From the NCBI GenBank assembly GCA_003506275.1, contig DOBD01000183.1:2215-8443 (forward strand): DNA of 6,229 nucleotides. The letters are read 5' to 3'. This DNA comes from Bacteroidales bacterium (GTDB lineage Bacteria; Bacteroidota; Bacteroidia; Bacteroidales; UBA1402). The position numbers and the translations under genes were made by a program. A model generated the notes under the pieces. The model was not told where the DNA came from. It saw only the letters and a list, made by a program, of their open reading frames with translations, and ran no database searches. This document shows positions 1 through 6,055 of this stretch, piece after piece. The first letter of the stretch is position 1. Every line of letters starts with the position of its first letter.

Positions 1-580
1 TGATCACGGTGGTCATATTGAATTCGTTGGTGATGTCACTGATTAGCTCATCGATGGTGATGGATGTGAGAGGGTCCAGGCCTGAGTTGGGCTCATCGCA
101 GAAGAGGTATTTGGGATTCAAGGCGATGGCCCTGGCGATGGCTGCCCTTTTTTGCATCCCTCCGCTGATTTCAGCCGGAAAGAGTCGATGGCTGTCTTTC
201 AAGCCGACCCTATCCAGGCAGTAATCGGTACGAAGTTCCTGCTCCTGAGGGGAAAGGTCGGAGAACATACGGAGAGGAAAGCGGACGTTTTCTTCGATGG
301 TCATGGCATCAAACAAGGCAGAGCCCTGGAACAGCATGCCCATCTCACTGCGCAGTTGTACCCGTTCACGTTTGTTCATACCCATCAATGATCGGCTGTC
401 ATACAGGATGTCACCGGCATCAGGATCCAACAAACCAACAACACACTTAAGCAAGACCGTCTTACCCGATCCGCTTTGTCCGATGATCAAATTGGTTCGA
501 CCAGTCTCAAAAACAGCGTCTATGTCTTTGATGACCATGCGTCCGTCAAATGATTTCTGAATGCTTTTGAGTTCAATCAT
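1..580 (-). CDS. mlaF: MlaF-like ABC transporter ATP-binding protein (3' end outside window)
   Basis: This is the ATPase of an MlaE/MlaF-type ABC transporter, which hydrolyses ATP on the cytoplasmic face of the inner membrane to drive lipid movement between the inner and outer membranes. The 193 visible residues, translated from the minus strand, show Walker A GQSGSGKT (34-41), Q-loop Gln85, signature ISGGM (138-142), and Walker B YLFCDE with catalytic Glu163 followed by a D-loop SGLDP. The H-loop His and the C-terminus lie beyond the left window edge, so this is a cut by the window rather than a broken gene. The ATG at 580-578 overlaps the TGA of the permease gene as ATGA, which fixes the start and suggests translational coupling. 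The MlaF assignment rests on the ATPase motifs plus the adjacent MlaE permease. An MlaD-type substrate-binding gene would be expected further left but cannot be seen. The family is also annotated as toluene-tolerance or Ttg2A-like. Confidence 0.93.
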   Translation of the reverse strand, partial: MIELKSIQKSFDGRMVIKDIDAVFETGRTNLIIGQSGSGKTVLLKCVVGLLDPDAGDILYDSRSLMGMNKRERVQLRSEMGMLFQGSALFDAMTIEENVRFPLRMFSDLSPQEQELRTDYCLDRVGLKDSHRLFPAEISGGMQKRAAIARAIALNPKYLFCDEPNSGLDPLTSITIDELISDITNEFNMTTVI

Positions 581-1317
581 GTCAGCAATAATTTGGTGAG
601 AATCAGATTGAACAAAAGGATAAGGATGCTGCTGTTGACCACTGCGTTGGTGCTGGCCTTACCGACGTCAAGTGCCCCACCGTACGCATAATACCCATAA
701 TAGGAAGCTACAGACGTGATGAGGAAGGCAAAGACTATGGCTTTAATCAGGGAATAGTAGACGTACCAGGGAATAAACCAGTATTGGATGCCGTAGATGT
801 AATTGGCTGGTGTGATAAGGTCGGTGAACAAGCTGATACCGTATCCACCAACAAGGCCGGAAAACATGCTGAAAATGACCAAAACGGGGATGAAAACCAC
901 GAATCCTGTAATTTTTGGTAAAATCAAGTAATTGGCCGAGTTGACACCCATAATGTCCAGGGCGTCGATTTGTTCGGTGATGCGCATGGTTCCGATTTCC
1001 GAGGCGATGTTCGAACCCACTTTGCCGGCCAGGATAAGACTGAGGATACTGGAACAAAACTCCAGCAGAAGGGTGTCACGTGTCACCAAGCCTGTCGTAT
1101 ACCTGGGCAACAAGGGGTTTTCCGTGTTCATTTGGGTTTGCATGGTCATGATAGCCCCGATGAAAACGGAAATCAACAACGTAATGGGCAAGGAGTCCGC
1201 CCCCAGTTTCTCGATTTCTTTCCAGGTTTGTTTGACAAAGAGCTTCCAGCGTTGGGGTACGGAGAAAGTTCTGTACATGAGCAGGCTGTAACGACCAACA
1301 TGAAAAAAAAACTTCAT
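577..1317 (-). CDS. mlaE: MlaE-family ABC transporter permease
   Basis: This is the integral inner-membrane permease of the Mla-type phospholipid transport system, partner of the ATPase that follows it. The 246-residue product has the usual MlaE length of about 250. It carries the family's most conserved stretch at about residues 97-125: AGKVGSNIASEIGTMRITEQ, followed by IDALDIMGV. Hydrophobic segments lie at about 43-59, 84-97, 131-160, 187-210 and 227-244, consistent with the MlaE fold. An amphipathic N-terminal region containing VPQRW precedes the first helix. The ATG at 1317-1315 is the natural start because the full N-terminal region is present. No Shine-Dalgarno is visible, and a small inverted repeat abuts the start codon. 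The gene ends in TGA overlapping the ATPase start by 4 bases. It is the first gene of a leftward unit reading from the minus-strand -7 element at 1374-1367. The lipid and its direction of transport cannot be read from the sequence. Confidence 0.94.
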   Translation of the reverse strand: MKFFFHVGRYSLLMYRTFSVPQRWKLFVKQTWKEIEKLGADSLPITLLISVFIGAIMTMQTQMNTENPLLPRYTTGLVTRDTLLLEFCSSILSLILAGKVGSNIASEIGTMRITEQIDALDIMGVNSANYLILPKITGFVVFIPVLVIFSMFSGLVGGYGISLFTDLITPANYIYGIQYWFIPWYVYYSLIKAIVFAFLITSVASYYGYYAYGGALDVGKASTNAVVNSSILILLFNLILTKLLLT

Positions 1318-1333
1318 AACCAGTCTGATGGTT
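1318..1333 (-). repeat. Short inverted repeat abutting the mlaE start codon
   Basis: AACCA (1318-1322) and TGGTT (1329-1333) form a perfect 5-bp inverted repeat with a 6-base loop. Read as mlaE mRNA, the hairpin ends at the base immediately before the ATG. The stem is too short to be stable for certain. It lies where it could affect ribosome access to a start that has no Shine-Dalgarno sequence. Confidence 0.35.
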
Positions 1334-1366
1334 TATTGGACGCCTTAGGTGGTCCTCTATTTCTCG

Positions 1367-1374
1367 CAAATATA
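1367..1374 (-). promoter_or_regulatory. Bacteroidota -7 promoter element for mlaE-mlaF
   Basis: The minus strand reads TATATTTG, a perfect match to the Bacteroidota consensus TAnnTTTG. No convincing -33 TTTG/TTG element was found at the expected distance of about 20 bases upstream. A transcript starting a few bases past this box would have a leader of roughly 40-45 bases before the mlaE ATG at 1317. Assignment is by motif and position only. Confidence 0.6.
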
Positions 1375-1416
1375 CCTAAAAATCGAGCAGTACAGCGATT
1401 ATCGAGGGAGTTTTCG

Positions 1417-1424
1417 TACTTTTG
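1417..1424 (+). promoter_or_regulatory. Bacteroidota -7 promoter element for lptB
   Basis: TACTTTTG matches TAnnTTTG perfectly. It lies 26 bases upstream of the lptB ATG, so transcription would begin at about 1430 and leave a leader of only about 20 bases. No clear -33 element is visible upstream. The short leader fits the absence of a Shine-Dalgarno sequence and supports the ATG at 1451 as the start. Confidence 0.62.
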
Positions 1425-1450
1425 CGAGCGTAACACCGTGACCCTTAACC

Positions 1451-2242
1451 ATGCCAGAAGTAGAGCCTGAACAAGCGTTAATCTTGCGCACCGACAACCT
1501 GGTGAAACGCTACAGACAGCGGACCGTTGTCGACCATGTGTCCATTGAATTGAGACAAGGAGAAATTGTTGGATTACTGGGACCCAATGGCGCCGGTAAG
1601 ACAACCACCTTTTACATGACAACAGGCCTTGTCATCCCCAATGAGGGACGCGTCTACCTGGGCGACCAGGACATCACCGATTATCCTGTCTATCGCAGGG
1701 CTCAAAGTGGCATCGGATACCTGGCTCAGGAGCCGTCTGTATTCCGTAAGATGACCGTCGAGGACAACATCCGCTCGGTCTTGGAAATGACCAAACTGTC
1801 TAAAGCAGCGCAAAAAGACTCGTTGGAGAGTCTCATCGCTGAGTTTCACCTTGAAAAAGTCAGGAAAAATATCGGGGACCGCTTGTCAGGGGGGGAACGA
1901 CGACGCACGGAAATTGCCCGCTGCCTGGCCATCAGCCCTAAGTTTATCATGCTTGACGAGCCTTTTGCCGGGGTTGACCCCATCGCCGTGGACGATATCC
2001 AGCAAATTGTGTCCAACCTGGTCACCAAAAACATCGGTATCCTCATTACCGACCATAACGTACAGGAAACCCTGTCCATTACGGACAGGGCTTACATGCT
2101 GTTTGAAGGGAAAATTCAATTTCAAGGCACCCCTGAAGAATTGTCGAATAATGAAATCGTGCGTCGCAAGTACCTGGGTATGAGCTTTGAGTTGAAGAAG
2201 AAGCCTCACCGGGAAGCGGCCGCCAAGAAAGCCGGACTATAG
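1451..2242 (+). CDS. lptB: LPS export ABC transporter ATP-binding protein LptB
   Basis: LptB is the cytoplasmic ATPase of the LptB2FG complex, which extracts LPS from the inner membrane and pushes it along the Lpt bridge to the outer membrane. The 263-residue product has Walker A GPNGAGKT (44-51), followed by the LptB-typical TTFYM (52-56), Q-loop Gln93, signature LSGGE (145-149), Walker B FIMLDE (165-170) with catalytic Glu170, a D-loop GVDP, and H-loop His202 in ITDHNV. The run LSGGERRR with [10 protein letters not shown] is diagnostic of LptB among ABC ATPases. It is about 20 residues longer than the E. coli protein (241): some 10 extra at the N-terminus and a basic tail, [15 protein letters not shown], after the conserved LG-x-x-F end. 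No other lpt gene is adjacent, as is usual for lptB in Bacteroidota. The gene stands alone on the plus strand, divergent from mlaE and convergent with the guanylyltransferase gene. Confidence 0.95.
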   Translation: MPEVEPEQALILRTDNLVKRYRQRTVVDHVSIELRQGEIVGLLGPNGAGKTTTFYMTTGLVIPNEGRVYLGDQDITDYPVYRRAQSGIGYLAQEPSVFRKMTVEDNIRSVLEMTKLSKAAQKDSLESLIAEFHLEKVRKNIGDRLSGGERRRTEIARCLAISPKFIMLDEPFAGVDPIAVDDIQQIVSNLVTKNIGILITDHNVQETLSITDRAYMLFEGKIQFQGTPEELSNNEIVRRKYLGMSFELKKKPHREAAAKKAGL

Positions 2243-2251
2243 TTTTCTATA
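2238..2251. repeat. Palindrome holding both convergent stop codons
   Basis: TATAG (2238-2242), a TTTT spacer (2243-2246) and CTATA (2247-2251) form a perfect inverted repeat. The left arm contains the TAG of lptB and the right arm contains the TAG of the opposing gene. The A/T-rich 5-bp stem is too weak to count as an intrinsic terminator, and no better terminator fits between the genes. Confidence 0.45.
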
Positions 2252-3323
2252 CATACGCATCACCCTTCTTCAACTGGGTATCGATGACGAATTGTCGTAT
2301 TTCCTGTTCGTCTTCTTTTTTACAAATCATCAACACATTGCCGGATTCGGCCACAATGTAGCCGTCCAATTTGTGCAATACGACCAGTTTGTCGGCTGGC
2401 AACGAAACCAGGTTGTCGCTGCTTTCGTAAAACAAGGCGTCACACTTGAGGGCTGCGTTACCCTTATCATCCTTGGTTGAAAGGTCGTGCAACGATCCCC
2501 AGGTACCCAGGTCTGACCAGCCGAAATCGGCACATTGTACGTACACATTGGAGGCCTTTTCCAGGATGCCGTAATCGATGGAAATGTTGGGGCAGGCCGG
2601 GAAAATATTGTCGATGAAAGCCTTTTCCTCGGGGGTATTGAAGACATGTTGTCCGCTGTTGAAGCGGGCGGCCACTTCGGGCAACAATTCGTCGAACGCC
2701 GACAGGATGGTGCGCACATTCCAAAGGAAAATACCCGAGTTCCACAAAAATTCCCCACTGTCAAGAAAGACCTGAGCCAGTTCGGCGTTGGGTTTTTCAG
2801 TAAATGTCTTGATTTTGGAAATGTTTCCTTGTTTTTGAGGCCCCAGCTGTATGTATCCGTACCCGGTTTCAGGCCGGTTTGGCTTGATACCGATGGTCAG
2901 CAGCACATTGTTTTCGGCAACAAAGTCCATTCCTTCCTTGATGCGGGCCAGAAAATCTTCTTCCTTTAGGATGAGGTGGTCGGAAGGGGCCACCACAATG
3001 TTGGCATTGGGGTTGACAGCCAGAATACGGTTGGAGGCGAAAGCAATGCAGGGAGCGGTGTTCCTGCGTTGCGGTTCCAGCAGGATCTGCGATTCCTTCA
3101 AGGCAGGAAGCTGCTGCATGGTCAGTTCCTTGTACTTCTGGTTGGTGACGATGTAGATGTTGTCGGCGGGAATGAGTTTGGCGAAACGATCGTATGTTTG
3201 CTGGAGCAGCGATCGTCCCGAACCGAAGAAATCAAGGAACTGTTTGGGTAAGGAGGTGCGGCTGGCCGGCCAAAAGCGGCTGCCGATGCCGCCGCTCATG
3301 ATGACGCAATAGTTGTTGTTCAT
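2247..3323 (-). CDS. manC: Mannose-1-phosphate guanylyltransferase (GDP-mannose synthesis)
   Basis: This cytoplasmic nucleotidyltransferase makes GDP-mannose from mannose-1-phosphate and GTP (EC 2.7.7.13). GDP-mannose feeds mannose, fucose and related sugars into LPS, capsule or glycoprotein glycans. The 358 residues form a single nucleotidyltransferase domain without the C-terminal cupin isomerase domain of the long bifunctional type II enzymes. Visible signatures are the GTP-binding loop GGIGSRFWPASR with PKQF (11-29), EPQRRNTAPC (83-92), APSDH (112-116, with the likely metal-binding Asp115), GYGYI (154-158), FTEKPN (174-179), WNSGIF (194-199), DYGILEK (250-256) and GWSDLGTW (268-275). The ATG at 3323 puts the loop at residue 11, as is usual. 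The gene has its own -7 element at 3395-3388, so it can be expressed apart from the T9SS operon upstream. The symbol manC follows common use for GDP-forming enzymes; some annotators would use cpsB or algA-like. Confidence 0.93.
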   Translation of the reverse strand: MNNNYCVIMSGGIGSRFWPASRTSLPKQFLDFFGSGRSLLQQTYDRFAKLIPADNIYIVTNQKYKELTMQQLPALKESQILLEPQRRNTAPCIAFASNRILAVNPNANIVVAPSDHLILKEEDFLARIKEGMDFVAENNVLLTIGIKPNRPETGYGYIQLGPQKQGNISKIKTFTEKPNAELAQVFLDSGEFLWNSGIFLWNVRTILSAFDELLPEVAARFNSGQHVFNTPEEKAFIDNIFPACPNISIDYGILEKASNVYVQCADFGWSDLGTWGSLHDLSTKDDKGNAALKCDALFYESSDNLVSLPADKLVVLHKLDGYIVAESGNVLMICKKEDEQEIRQFVIDTQLKKGDAYV

Positions 3324-3348
3324 GGTTGCCCGTGATTGGTTAGACTAG

Positions 3349-3377
3349 CCAACCCGGTTGCAAGTGGCCAGGGTTGG
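3349..3377 (-). repeat. Stem-loop in the manC leader
   Basis: CCAACCC (3349-3355) and GGGTTGG (3371-3377) are a perfect 7-bp inverted repeat with a 15-base loop. It lies wholly inside the predicted 5' leader of manC, between the likely transcription start near 3381 and the ATG at 3323. A competing short repeat, CAACC-C-GGTTG (3350-3360), overlaps the left arm, so alternative foldings are possible. No T-run follows on the minus strand, so it does not look like a terminator. Confidence 0.45.
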
Positions 3378-3387
3378 TATTATCTAC

Positions 3388-3395
3388 CAAAGATA
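3388..3395 (-). promoter_or_regulatory. Bacteroidota -7 promoter element for manC
   Basis: The minus strand reads TATCTTTG, a perfect TAnnTTTG match in the 104-base gap between gldN and manC. The expected leader is about 58-60 bases. No -33 element was recognised at the right spacing. Confidence 0.6.
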
Positions 3396-3411
3396 ACAAA
3401 AGGTTTCCAAT

Positions 3412-3428
3412 ACGGGTCGATGTCCCGT
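3412..3428 (-). terminator. Possible weak terminator hairpin after gldN
   Basis: ACGGG (3412-3416) and CCCGT (3424-3428) form a 5-bp G/C-rich stem with a 7-base loop beginning at the last base of the gldN stop codon. No T-run follows directly; the nearest is a TTTT about 14 bases further on. It may stop or stabilise the gldL-gldM-gldN transcript, but read-through into manC is equally possible. Confidence 0.25.
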
Positions 3429-4438
3429 TACTTTTTAGCGCTGGCTTGGGGGTTTTCATCCCCTTTCTTACGGGCTTTGGCACGACGATCCTGCTCTTCC
3501 TTGTCCCTGGCTTCCTTCAGGGTTTTTTCGTCGGGCTCCCATAGGGCATCACCCAAACCTTGCAATGATTTCTCCAACCTTATCTGTTCAGCCTTGATGT
3601 CCTCAGGTGTCTTGCAGTAATCATAAATCGATTGATTCTTCAGGTTGGACACCTTGTAAATATCGCCTTTGTACCTGCGTTGGTTGAAGTAATCGTACAA
3701 AGTGATACGCTCCACACTGTTCAGGGAGTCGGCAGCAATGGCTTGCCCGGATAGATAATCCTTAAGGGCTTCAATGGGCACCCAAAACATGGGGAAAAGA
3801 CGCGTACCTTCATAATCGTCTGAACGTACCAGCACAGGGCAGAGGGCTACGGTTCTCGTTTGGATGGTGCTGTTGCGTTGATCCAGGTAAACCACTTCTT
3901 TCACGTAATAACGCAATACTTCCGAGGTGGGGATGTCGATGGCGTCAATGTCGAAAATCGGGGTGTTGGGTTTTCTCGGGTCTGTCTTTTCAGTGAAGGG
4001 AATGTCGAACCGTTTCAATAGATCCTTGAATTTGATGGCGTAGGCTTCCGTAAAGACTTCTCGACCGTCCAGGTATTCATATGCCTTGACCCGATTCTGG
4101 GCAATGGCCTCGAAAAGGGCGGAAAAGAGGTTCTTGCGGTCGGCAGTGGCTTCAACCGGGTAATACAGGGAGGCGTTTTCGCTCACGGAAAGGTCGACAA
4201 TACGGTAGACGTCGCGTTTCCAGGCTATGTCTTCTGCCCTGGTCTTCAAAGGCTCCGGTTGTTTGGCGTTTTTAAGCGACAGACCGGTTACTGCTCCCGA
4301 ATAGGTTTGGGTAGTTGTCGGTGCTTGTGTGGCCGTTCCGGCTGGTTGGGCCGCATTGGTTTGAGCAGGTACGTGGCTCAAGCTGACACAGAAAGCCAGT
4401 GTGAGGACGAGGCGGATGGGATTGCCAAAGGTATGCAT
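3428..4438 (-). CDS. gldN: GldN/PorN, periplasmic T9SS component
   Basis: GldN (PorN in P. gingivalis) is a periplasmic protein that associates with the lipoprotein GldK/PorK in ring structures under the outer membrane and is needed for type IX secretion. The 336-residue product begins with a signal peptide (hydrophobic residues 8-21, likely cleavage after VPA at 23-25). A Thr/Ala/Gln-rich linker (27-45) follows. The conserved core, from about residue 47, includes DIAWKRDVYRIVDL, ENASLYYP, RKNLFSALFEAI, YEYLDGREVF and, near its end, SIYDYCKTPEDI. The C-terminus, from about 305, is a highly charged Lys/Arg/Glu-rich tail. Cys17 does not sit in a proper lipobox, so this is not a lipoprotein. The gene starts 12 bases after the gldM stop with no Shine-Dalgarno, consistent with one operon gldL-gldM-gldN. 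Length and position match the family. Gliding motility itself cannot be inferred, because many non-gliding Bacteroidales carry this gene. Confidence 0.92.
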   Translation of the reverse strand: MHTFGNPIRLVLTLAFCVSLSHVPAQTNAAQPAGTATQAPTTTQTYSGAVTGLSLKNAKQPEPLKTRAEDIAWKRDVYRIVDLSVSENASLYYPVEATADRKNLFSALFEAIAQNRVKAYEYLDGREVFTEAYAIKFKDLLKRFDIPFTEKTDPRKPNTPIFDIDAIDIPTSEVLRYYVKEVVYLDQRNSTIQTRTVALCPVLVRSDDYEGTRLFPMFWVPIEALKDYLSGQAIAADSLNSVERITLYDYFNQRRYKGDIYKVSNLKNQSIYDYCKTPEDIKAEQIRLEKSLQGLGDALWEPDEKTLKEARDKEEQDRRAKARKKGDENPQASAKK

Positions 4439-4450
4439 CGTTTCGAGTGT

Positions 4451-6016
4451 TTAATTGATGATTACTTCCATGGGTGACAGGGTTTGTTCGATCCCGTCAG
4501 GGCCTATGGCTTTCACATTCGAGATCCACAGACGCTTGCCACGGGTCAAGCTGCGGATCTGATTTTTTTGCTGGTCGGAGAAGCGGGCACCTTGGGAGCT
4601 TTCCATCAGGGTGTTGCCCATGGAGTCATATATCAAGGTTTTGAATGAAATCACTCTGAAATTAACTTCCAGCAGATCGTCGTCCAGCGCGGCGATGATG
4701 CCAGGGACATCGAGGAGGATGGATTTGCGGAAGCCTACACCGCCCTTGTAGCGACGTGTCAGCCCGTTCTCGTCCTTATATTCGATAAATGGTCTGGGTT
4801 CGGGTAGCGGGCGCACCCTGAAGGGCGTTTTTTGGACAACCTGGCTGCGTCCGTCCATCAAGGCCGTGACAGTGATGAGGCATTCCTGTCCCGGGCGGGT
4901 GGGTTTGGCCACCCAAAATTGACCGGACCTTGTTAAACTGCCGTTGCTGCTGGTAGCCGAAATCTGTCGGTCGGTTACCCCGGGCACCGAAATACTCACC
5001 TTGTTGTCGATGCCTGCGTACAACACGTTCATGAGGGTGTTCGAAACGGTAGCCATGGGTTCCACCACGGTATATTTCTGGGCGAAGGGGTGGCGTTGGA
5101 GGCTACCATCGCCTCTACGCATTTCAATATAGCCATCTACCGGGAAAACACCGGGTTTGGAGGCAAACGCTTCAAAGTAACCATTTCTGGAAGGATCGAG
5201 CAGGCGGCCGTTCACAAAGATGTTCGGTCGTTGAGTGGAGTCTTCAGCAGACAGGACAATGTTGGCCTTGTAGCTATTGCCCATCACGACATTCTCGGAG
5301 TTGGGAATCACGTACGCCTTGATTTGATTGACCCTGAAGTCGCCCACATCCACGTTGTTGATCAACGTATGCAATACCTCTCCTTCGGCGTACCGGATGT
5401 CGTTTTGCAGTTTGGTAAACATGGTGACGACGGCCCCCAGGGGCATGTTATCAAACAGGGCAATTTCCCAATTGCTGGCTTTTTTCTTGGACCGTTTGGA
5501 GGGTTGGGTGTTGAAGTTGTCCATGATCACTTTTCGTTTCAAGGTGTCGGTGACCATACCCATGATGAACGTGCGGTAATTCTCGATGGCTAGGCGCAAA
5601 TCCCGGCCCCGGCGGCTGTTGGGGGGCAACATCACACGGGAGGCAGCGTCCAGGTTATCACTGCGCTTGATGTTGTGGATGTCGGCTTTCTTACCGTCGG
5701 CCTCCTTGACGCAACGCCACTTGAGATCATCGATGTGGCTGTATATCGAATCGGAACGTTGCTTCAGTTGTTGGGCTTGATTATACCAGTCCCTGGTTTT
5801 CTCGGGATTGGTGGTATAGAGTTCCTCAAAACGGGCGTACATATCCCGGTTTTGAGCCGATGAGTTTTCTGTACTCACCGTCAGGCTGTCGTCAACCAAT
5901 TCGAAACCATGTAACACGTCAGATGAGACGTTGAGCGCCAGCATGCACAATAAGAGGATGTACATGAGGCCGATCAACCGTTGACGTGGGGTTTCGGGAG
6001 CGTTGCTTGCAGGCAT
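4451..6016 (-). CDS. gldM: GldM/PorM, T9SS motor and periplasmic shaft protein
   Basis: GldM (PorM) is an inner-membrane protein that forms, with GldL, the proton-driven motor of the type IX secretion system. Its long periplasmic part carries energy towards the GldK/GldN ring. The 521 residues match the usual length of about 515. The N-terminus has the family pattern PRQRLIGLMY followed by a single membrane helix (about 14-30) and LNVSSDVLHGF. Arg11 in PRQ appears to correspond to the conserved arginine near the membrane entry that faces the GldL glutamate in solved motor structures; this alignment is by eye. The rest fits a helical first domain (to about 220) followed by beta-rich domains, ending in MEVIIN. 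The ATG at 6016 is chosen because it gives the family-typical short cytoplasmic N-terminus. The gene lies 39 bases after the gldL stop and 12 bases before gldN. Confidence 0.95.
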   Translation of the reverse strand: MPASNAPETPRQRLIGLMYILLLCMLALNVSSDVLHGFELVDDSLTVSTENSSAQNRDMYARFEELYTTNPEKTRDWYNQAQQLKQRSDSIYSHIDDLKWRCVKEADGKKADIHNIKRSDNLDAASRVMLPPNSRRGRDLRLAIENYRTFIMGMVTDTLKRKVIMDNFNTQPSKRSKKKASNWEIALFDNMPLGAVVTMFTKLQNDIRYAEGEVLHTLINNVDVGDFRVNQIKAYVIPNSENVVMGNSYKANIVLSAEDSTQRPNIFVNGRLLDPSRNGYFEAFASKPGVFPVDGYIEMRRGDGSLQRHPFAQKYTVVEPMATVSNTLMNVLYAGIDNKVSISVPGVTDRQISATSSNGSLTRSGQFWVAKPTRPGQECLITVTALMDGRSQVVQKTPFRVRPLPEPRPFIEYKDENGLTRRYKGGVGFRKSILLDVPGIIAALDDDLLEVNFRVISFKTLIYDSMGNTLMESSQGARFSDQQKNQIRSLTRGKRLWISNVKAIGPDGIEQTLSPMEVIIN

Positions 6017-6055
6017 AGTGTCGTTCTTAGTGCGTTAAATCATCAACCGCAGGCC

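Larger units (their letters stand above)
1363..1428. repeat. Symmetrical inverted repeat CTCGCAAA-N50-TTTGCGAG spanning the divergent promoters
   Basis: CTCGCAAA at 1363-1370 and TTTGCGAG at 1421-1428 are exact reverse complements separated by 50 bases. Each arm includes the TTTG of the outward-facing -7 element on its strand. The -7 elements are 42 bases apart, so the two upstream promoter regions overlap. A direct repeat ATCGAG (1382-1387 and 1401-1406) lies between the arms. The symmetry may simply reflect two similar promoters, since TTTGC is common just after the -7 element in this phylum, or it may be a shared regulatory site. Confidence 0.5.

Noticed and set aside
9..560. Three overlapping plus-strand frames of 71-87 codons
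   Set aside because: They are antisense to the MlaF-type ATPase, whose Walker and signature motifs read through the whole region on the minus strand.
970..1470. 166-codon open frame on the plus strand
   Set aside because: It lies antisense to mlaE, crosses the promoter region and overlaps the start of lptB. The translation has no recognisable domain, and the MlaE reading of the other strand is unmistakable.
2535..2969. 144-codon open frame on the plus strand, and a 144-codon minus-strand frame at 2330-2764
   Set aside because: Both lie inside manC, which shows nearly all motifs of its family in its own frame.
3349..3377. Hairpin considered as an intrinsic terminator of gldN
   Set aside because: No T-run follows on the minus strand, and it lies downstream of the manC -7 element, so a leader structure fits better.
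5090..5593. 167-codon open frame on the plus strand
   Set aside because: It is wholly antisense to gldM, and its sequence has no family features. It is best explained as a shadow of gldM codon use.
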